A stretch of 64,000 nucleotides of DNA from Ruminococcus sp. (GTDB taxonomy: Bacteria; Bacillota; Clostridia; Oscillospirales; Ruminococcaceae), in assembly GCA_020861185.1 (NCBI GenBank), contig JAJBSV010000002.1:62001-126000 (forward strand). The letters run 5' to 3'. The notes below the pieces were generated by a model. The model was not told where the DNA came from and ran no database searches. It saw only the letters and a program-made list of their open reading frames with translations. This document shows, piece by piece, positions 61,346 through 64,000 of this stretch (positions are counted from its first letter, which is position 1; every line of letters begins with the position of its first letter). Both the position numbers and the translations under genes were made by a program.

Positions 61346-62090
61346 CCGGGTTCTAAGAATACTCCTCCCGACGGTCTTCTGGCTTTTGGTCTGGCAGATT
61401 GCCGCCTCAGTCGTTGGGCAGGAGCTTCTGATTCCGACGCCGGTCGCAGTACTGAAGCGGTTCTGCGAGCTCGTTGTCACATCCGACTTCTGGATTGCCG
61501 CAGGGATGAGCTTACTAAGAATTTTTGTGGGTGCCTTCTTAGGCGGACTACTTGGAATACTCTTGGCGGCGCTGACCTGCCGGTTTTCGATAGTCAACAT
61601 GATAGTCTCCCCTGCCCTTCGGGTCATCAGGGCAATTCCCGTGGCGAGCTTTATAATCTTGGTTCTCCTCTGGGTGAGAAAAGGCGCTGTCCCGGCGGTG
61701 ATTTCGGGGCTGATGGTTATGCCGGTCATGTGGGAAAGCGTCACGGTCGGGATTAAGTCGGTCGATTCACAGCTTCTTGAGATGGCGGATTGCTACGAGA
61801 TGAATTGGACTGCGAAAATCAGGAGAATTTACCTGCCATCGGTCAAGCCGAATCTCATCGGAGGAATCCGCAACTGTGTCGGGCTGGCGTGGAAATCGGG
61901 AGTTGCGGCGGAGGTGCTTTGCCTCCCGAAAAACGCCGTCGGCTCGCAGGTTTACTACTCGAAGATCTATCTCGAGACGCCGTCGCTTTTTGCGTGGACG
62001 ATAACGGTTGTGCTTCTTTCATTGATACTCGAAAAGCTCATTTTTCTCATTCTGAGAGACAAGAAAGCCGGTGACAGTCCTGAAAATTGA
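61320..62090 (+). CDS. NitT/TauT-type ABC transporter permease
   Basis: A 256-residue permease with about six membrane helices (LLPTVFWLLVWQIAASVVG, then several more) and the EAA loop (LLEMADCYEMNWTAKIRRIYLPSVKPN, cited from LLEMADCYEMNW onward) for docking to the ATPase. Overlaps both neighbours, so the three transporter genes are translationally coupled. Confidence 0.88.
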   Translation: MKTSTLRNNRVLRILLPTVFWLLVWQIAASVVGQELLIPTPVAVLKRFCELVVTSDFWIAAGMSLLRIFVGAFLGGLLGILLAALTCRFSIVNMIVSPALRVIRAIPVASFIILVLLWVRKGAVPAVISGLMVMPVMWESVTVGIKSVDSQLLEMADCYEMNWTAKIRRIYLPSVKPNLIGGIRNCVGLAWKSGVAAEVLCLPKNAVGSQVYYSKIYLETPSLFAWTITVVLLSLILEKLIFLILRDKKAGDSPEN

Positions 62091-62640
62091 GAATCTTACA
62101 TTTTGCTACGGCGAGAAAGCGGTTTTCGAGAGCTTCTCGCTCGACCTGCCCGATGATGGCATCACCGCGATTTCCGGGGAATCCGGTCGCGGAAAGACGA
62201 CGCTTCTTCGGCTGATTGCAGGGCTTGAAAAGCTGCAGAGCGGCACTCTTGAAGCTCCTAAGCCCGAAGACATAGCCGTCATGTTTCAGGAGAACAGGCT
62301 TCTCCCCTGCCTCGATGTCGTGGGACAGCTTGAGGCGGTTCTTCCAAAGAATACCGATGCGGCGAAATATCTCGAAGCCGTCGAGCTCGAAGCCGAGGCA
62401 CATGCTTCCATAGATAGCCTATCGGGAGGCATGAAGCGAAGAGTTTCGCTTGCGAGGTGCCTTGCGTTTGCGGAAGTCTGCAATAAGAAGCTGATTCTCC
62501 TTGATGAGCCGTTCACAGGCATTGACCCCGAAAGAGTGCGCAGGATTATGGAGTTCATACGAAGCCTTTCTATTCCCGTTATCTATTCGGCACATAACAG
62601 AGAAGCATTAGAGCTTGCAGACAGAAATATATCTATATAA
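62071..62640 (+). CDS. NitT/TauT-type ABC transporter ATP-binding protein
   Basis: A 189-residue ATPase with Walker A GESGRGKTT, signature LSGGMKRR and Walker B LILLDEPF; H-loop SAHN. It is compact, shorter than the usual 240-260 residues, lacking much of the C-terminal part. Start is GTG at 62071, overlapping the permease by 20 bases. A terminator-type repeat follows. Confidence 0.88.
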   Translation: MTVLKIENLTFCYGEKAVFESFSLDLPDDGITAISGESGRGKTTLLRLIAGLEKLQSGTLEAPKPEDIAVMFQENRLLPCLDVVGQLEAVLPKNTDAAKYLEAVELEAEAHASIDSLSGGMKRRVSLARCLAFAEVCNKKLILLDEPFTGIDPERVRRIMEFIRSLSIPVIYSAHNREALELADRNISI

Positions 62641-62689
62641 CCCCTCAGTCGCCTTCGGCGCCAGCTCCCCTTTCAGGGGAGCCTTTTTG
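62639..62689 (+). repeat. terminator-type repeat, copy 2
   Basis: AACCCCTC, variable hairpin (GTCGCC-TTC-GGCGCC-like), CTCCCCT-TTC-AGGGGAG, CTTTTTG. Ends the importer operon. Just after it, TTTGTAC-CC-GTACAAA is a small perfect dyad. Confidence 0.75.
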
Positions 62690-62713
62690 TACCCGTACAA
62701 ACTTTTGAGAGAA

Positions 62714-62764
62714 TAAAAAAGCCTCCCCTGAAAGGGGAGGTGGCACGAAGTGCCGGAGGGGTTT
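62714..62764 (-). repeat. terminator-type repeat, copy 3 (inverted)
   Basis: Minus-strand reading: AACCCCTCC, hairpin GGCAC-TTC-GTGCC, ACCTCCCCT-TTC-AGGGGAGG, CTTTTTTATTC. Ends the SDR gene arriving from the right. Confidence 0.75.
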
Positions 62765-62769
62765 CTTAA

Positions 62770-63543
62770 TCAAAGAGAAGTGTAGCCGCCGTCGACGGGA
62801 AGTACTGCACCGTTGACATAGGTGGAAGCGGGAGATGCGAAGAAGATTGCGGCTGTGTCAAGCTCGCCTTCTACGCCGTAACGCGCTTCGGGAATCATGG
62901 TGTGAGCATAGTTCTGGAAGAATTCGCTCTGGAGGGTCTCCTTGGTAAGAGGAGTCTCGAAGTAGCCGGGGCAGATGGTGTTGACGGTGATGCCCTTTTC
63001 GCCCCACTCGCAAGCGAGAGCTCTTGTGAGGTTTACTACGCCACCCTTAGCTGCATGATAAGGAGAAGCAGGAGCGATCTTGTTTCCTACGAGACCGTAC
63101 ATGGAAGCGATGTTGATGATTCTGCCGTAGCCTGCGGGAATCATTGCGTTCTTGGCAACTTCACGAGCCATCTTGAAGGTTCCGACGAGGTCGATATTGA
63201 TTTCGTTCAGGAGAACTTCGTCAGTGATGTCCTCAGCAGGAGCAACTCCGCCGGTGCCTGCATTGTTGATAAGGATGTCGATGCGTCCGAACTTGTCCAT
63301 TGCTGTCTTTACAGCAGCCTGAACCTGCTCGGTAGAAGTGATGTCGCAAGCAACTGCCAAAGTCTCTACACCATATTCCTTGGCGATTTCAGCGGCAACC
63401 TCGTCGATAAGATTCTGACGGCGAGCCAGAACGACGATTTTGCATCCCTGATTGGCAAGAGCCTTAGCCATCTGGACACCGAGTCCTGTTGAGCAACCGG
63501 TAACTACAGCAACGTTGCCGGTGAGGTCAAAATAATTTTTCAT
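62770..63543 (-). CDS. short-chain dehydrogenase/reductase, gluconate-5-dehydrogenase-like
   Basis: A 257-residue classical SDR: TGCSTGLG (cofactor loop), NNAG, catalytic Ser before YHAAK, and the C-terminal ICPGYFETP. The ACDI/ARRQ region suits NAD(P). Closest general type is gluconate 5-dehydrogenase or 3-oxoacyl reductase; the substrate is unassigned. Start 63543 has AAAGGAG 9 bases upstream. Confidence 0.88.
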   Translation of the reverse strand: MKNYFDLTGNVAVVTGCSTGLGVQMAKALANQGCKIVVLARRQNLIDEVAAEIAKEYGVETLAVACDITSTEQVQAAVKTAMDKFGRIDILINNAGTGGVAPAEDITDEVLLNEINIDLVGTFKMAREVAKNAMIPAGYGRIINIASMYGLVGNKIAPASPYHAAKGGVVNLTRALACEWGEKGITVNTICPGYFETPLTKETLQSEFFQNYAHTMIPEARYGVEGELDTAAIFFASPASTYVNGAVLPVDGGYTSL

Positions 63544-63577
63544 TTCCCATGTCTCCTTTGAGATATATTTTCTTTTG

Positions 63578-63633
63578 ACAAACTTATGGTTTGTTGTCGC
63601 TAACAGTATAGCATATTCTGGGCAGGATTTCAA
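63578..63633 (-). promoter_or_regulatory. SDR promoter with adjacent operator-like dyad
   Basis: Minus-strand TTGAAA (63628-63633), 17-base spacer, TATACT (63605-63610). ACAAAC (63578-63583) and GTTTGT (63589-63594) form a dyad with 5-base spacer at the transcription start, placed to act as an operator. Confidence 0.6.
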
Positions 63634-63668
63634 GGGTGGATGGAGAAAATTTTGAGTAAAATCGAGCT

Positions 63669-63701
63669 AATGTAGGGGCGGATAATATGCGCCCCTACAT
63701 T
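63669..63701 (-). repeat. inverted repeat after tdk, terminator or dispersed palindrome
   Basis: AATGTAGGGGCG and CGCCCCTACATT arms around a 9-base loop, right after the tdk stop. TGTAGGGGCG palindromes are widespread repeats in Firmicute genomes. No U-tract follows. Confidence 0.6.
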
Positions 63702-63702
63702 A

Positions 63703-64000
63703 TTAAGGTTTAAGTTTTTTCTCCCTGTGATGCTTGCGACAGAGAGCGATATAATTATCATTTGCGCCGAGAACTACCTGGTCGCCTTCTGTGACCATGC
63801 CGTGCTCGTTGAACCTAGCGTTACAGGTGGCGGCTTTTCCGCACCAGCAGACGGTCTTTATCTCCTCGATGACATCAGCCCACGCAAGGAGCCACATGCT
63901 CCCCGGGAAGAGATTCCTCTGGAAGTCGGTCCGGAGTCCATAGCAAATTACGGGCACTTCCAGATCATCGACGATATGAACGAAAAGCTCGACCTGCCCT
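63703..64000 (-). CDS. tdk: thymidine kinase, C-terminal part (5' end outside window)
   Basis: The frame runs off the right edge. Visible residues: VELFVHIVDDLEVPVICYGL then RTDFQRNLFPGS, matching the lasso/thymidine site of type II thymidine kinase, and the zinc motif CWCGKAATCNARF with CRKHH near the C-terminus. Phosphorylates thymidine for salvage. Confidence 0.93.
   Translation of the reverse strand, partial: GQVELFVHIVDDLEVPVICYGLRTDFQRNLFPGSMWLLAWADVIEEIKTVCWCGKAATCNARFNEHGMVTEGDQVVLGANDNYIALCRKHHREKKLKP

Noticed and set aside
60482-61744. 420-codon minus-strand open frame opposite the ABC importer genes
   Set aside because: Shadow of two well-supported, overlapping coding regions; no family-like sequence.

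Overview
The window reads as a chromosome segment of a spore-forming, anaerobic Gram-positive bacterium, most likely a clostridial Firmicute close to the Oscillospiraceae/Ruminococcaceae. This is inferred from sporulation genes (a SpoIIE-type phosphatase, cotJABC, ytfJ), a T-box leader, type III glutamine synthetase, an [FeFe] hydrogenase, strong SD sequences, frequent TTG starts, and sigma-A-like promoters with 16-18 bp spacers. No rRNA, CRISPR array, prophage or insertion sequence was seen. The genes are dense and mostly housekeeping or metabolic, with a few accessory islands.

Layout. 1-2.8 kb: end of nnrD, a lipoprotein, and a tandem pair of membrane-anchored C39-like papain-fold proteins. 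2.8-8.8 kb: nitrogen assimilation on the minus strand, with type III glutamine synthetase, an ammonium transporter fused to a PII domain, and asnB behind an Asn T-box leader that appears to act on translation. 8.9-11.1 kb: a yhbD-like regulator, a frameshifted bactofilin and a TraX-like membrane protein. 11.2-15.7 kb: metNIQ methionine importer, a LysR regulator and a nuclease-like hypothetical protein. 15.8-19.8 kb: M16C peptidase, NUDIX protein, small membrane protein. 19.8-27.8 kb: tRNA-Arg, tRNA-Gly and a long minus-strand gene train (M50 peptidase, scpA, scpB, DUF2953, ytfJ, D-Ala-D-Ala carboxypeptidase, rluB, pncB, S-component-like membrane protein, TVP38). 28-32 kb: rpmB, then rsmA, trkH, trkA. 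32-38 kb: glycogen synthesis (an in-frame glgB-glgC fusion, glgD, glgA). 38-41 kb: SpoIIE-like phosphatase and cotJABC. 41-45.6 kb: a BlaI/BlaR1-type sensing operon with two M56 sensor peptidases, one broken by an in-frame TGA, and a lipoprotein resembling the sensor's extracellular domain. 45.6-52.9 kb: radC, uxaC, two AraC regulators, an ABC-F ATPase and a protein with two retropepsin-like DTG motifs. 53-56.6 kb: an [FeFe] hydrogenase translationally coupled to a NuoF-fragment/GltD fusion. 56.7-62.7 kb: a HigBA-like toxin-antitoxin pair, a 23-codon micro-ORF in a structured leader before an ABC exporter, and a Crp-type regulator followed by a NitT/TauT-type ABC importer. 62.7-64 kb: an SDR oxidoreductase and the C-terminal part of thymidine kinase.

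How the parts work together. The first 9 kb couples ammonium uptake, glutamine synthesis and asparagine synthesis, each with its own RNA-level or fusion-level control. The glg block encodes both ADP-glucose pyrophosphorylase subunits with the synthase and branching enzyme under one promoter. The BlaI block looks like an envelope-signal sensor without an adjacent resistance gene. The strongest candidates for undescribed biology are the translational T-box on asnB, the micro-ORF/ABC exporter locus, the BlaR1-like operon with a detached sensor-domain lipoprotein, the glgB-glgC fusion with an internal SD-ATG, and the twin-DTG protease-like protein. All function calls come from reading the sequence and translations; no database search was run.
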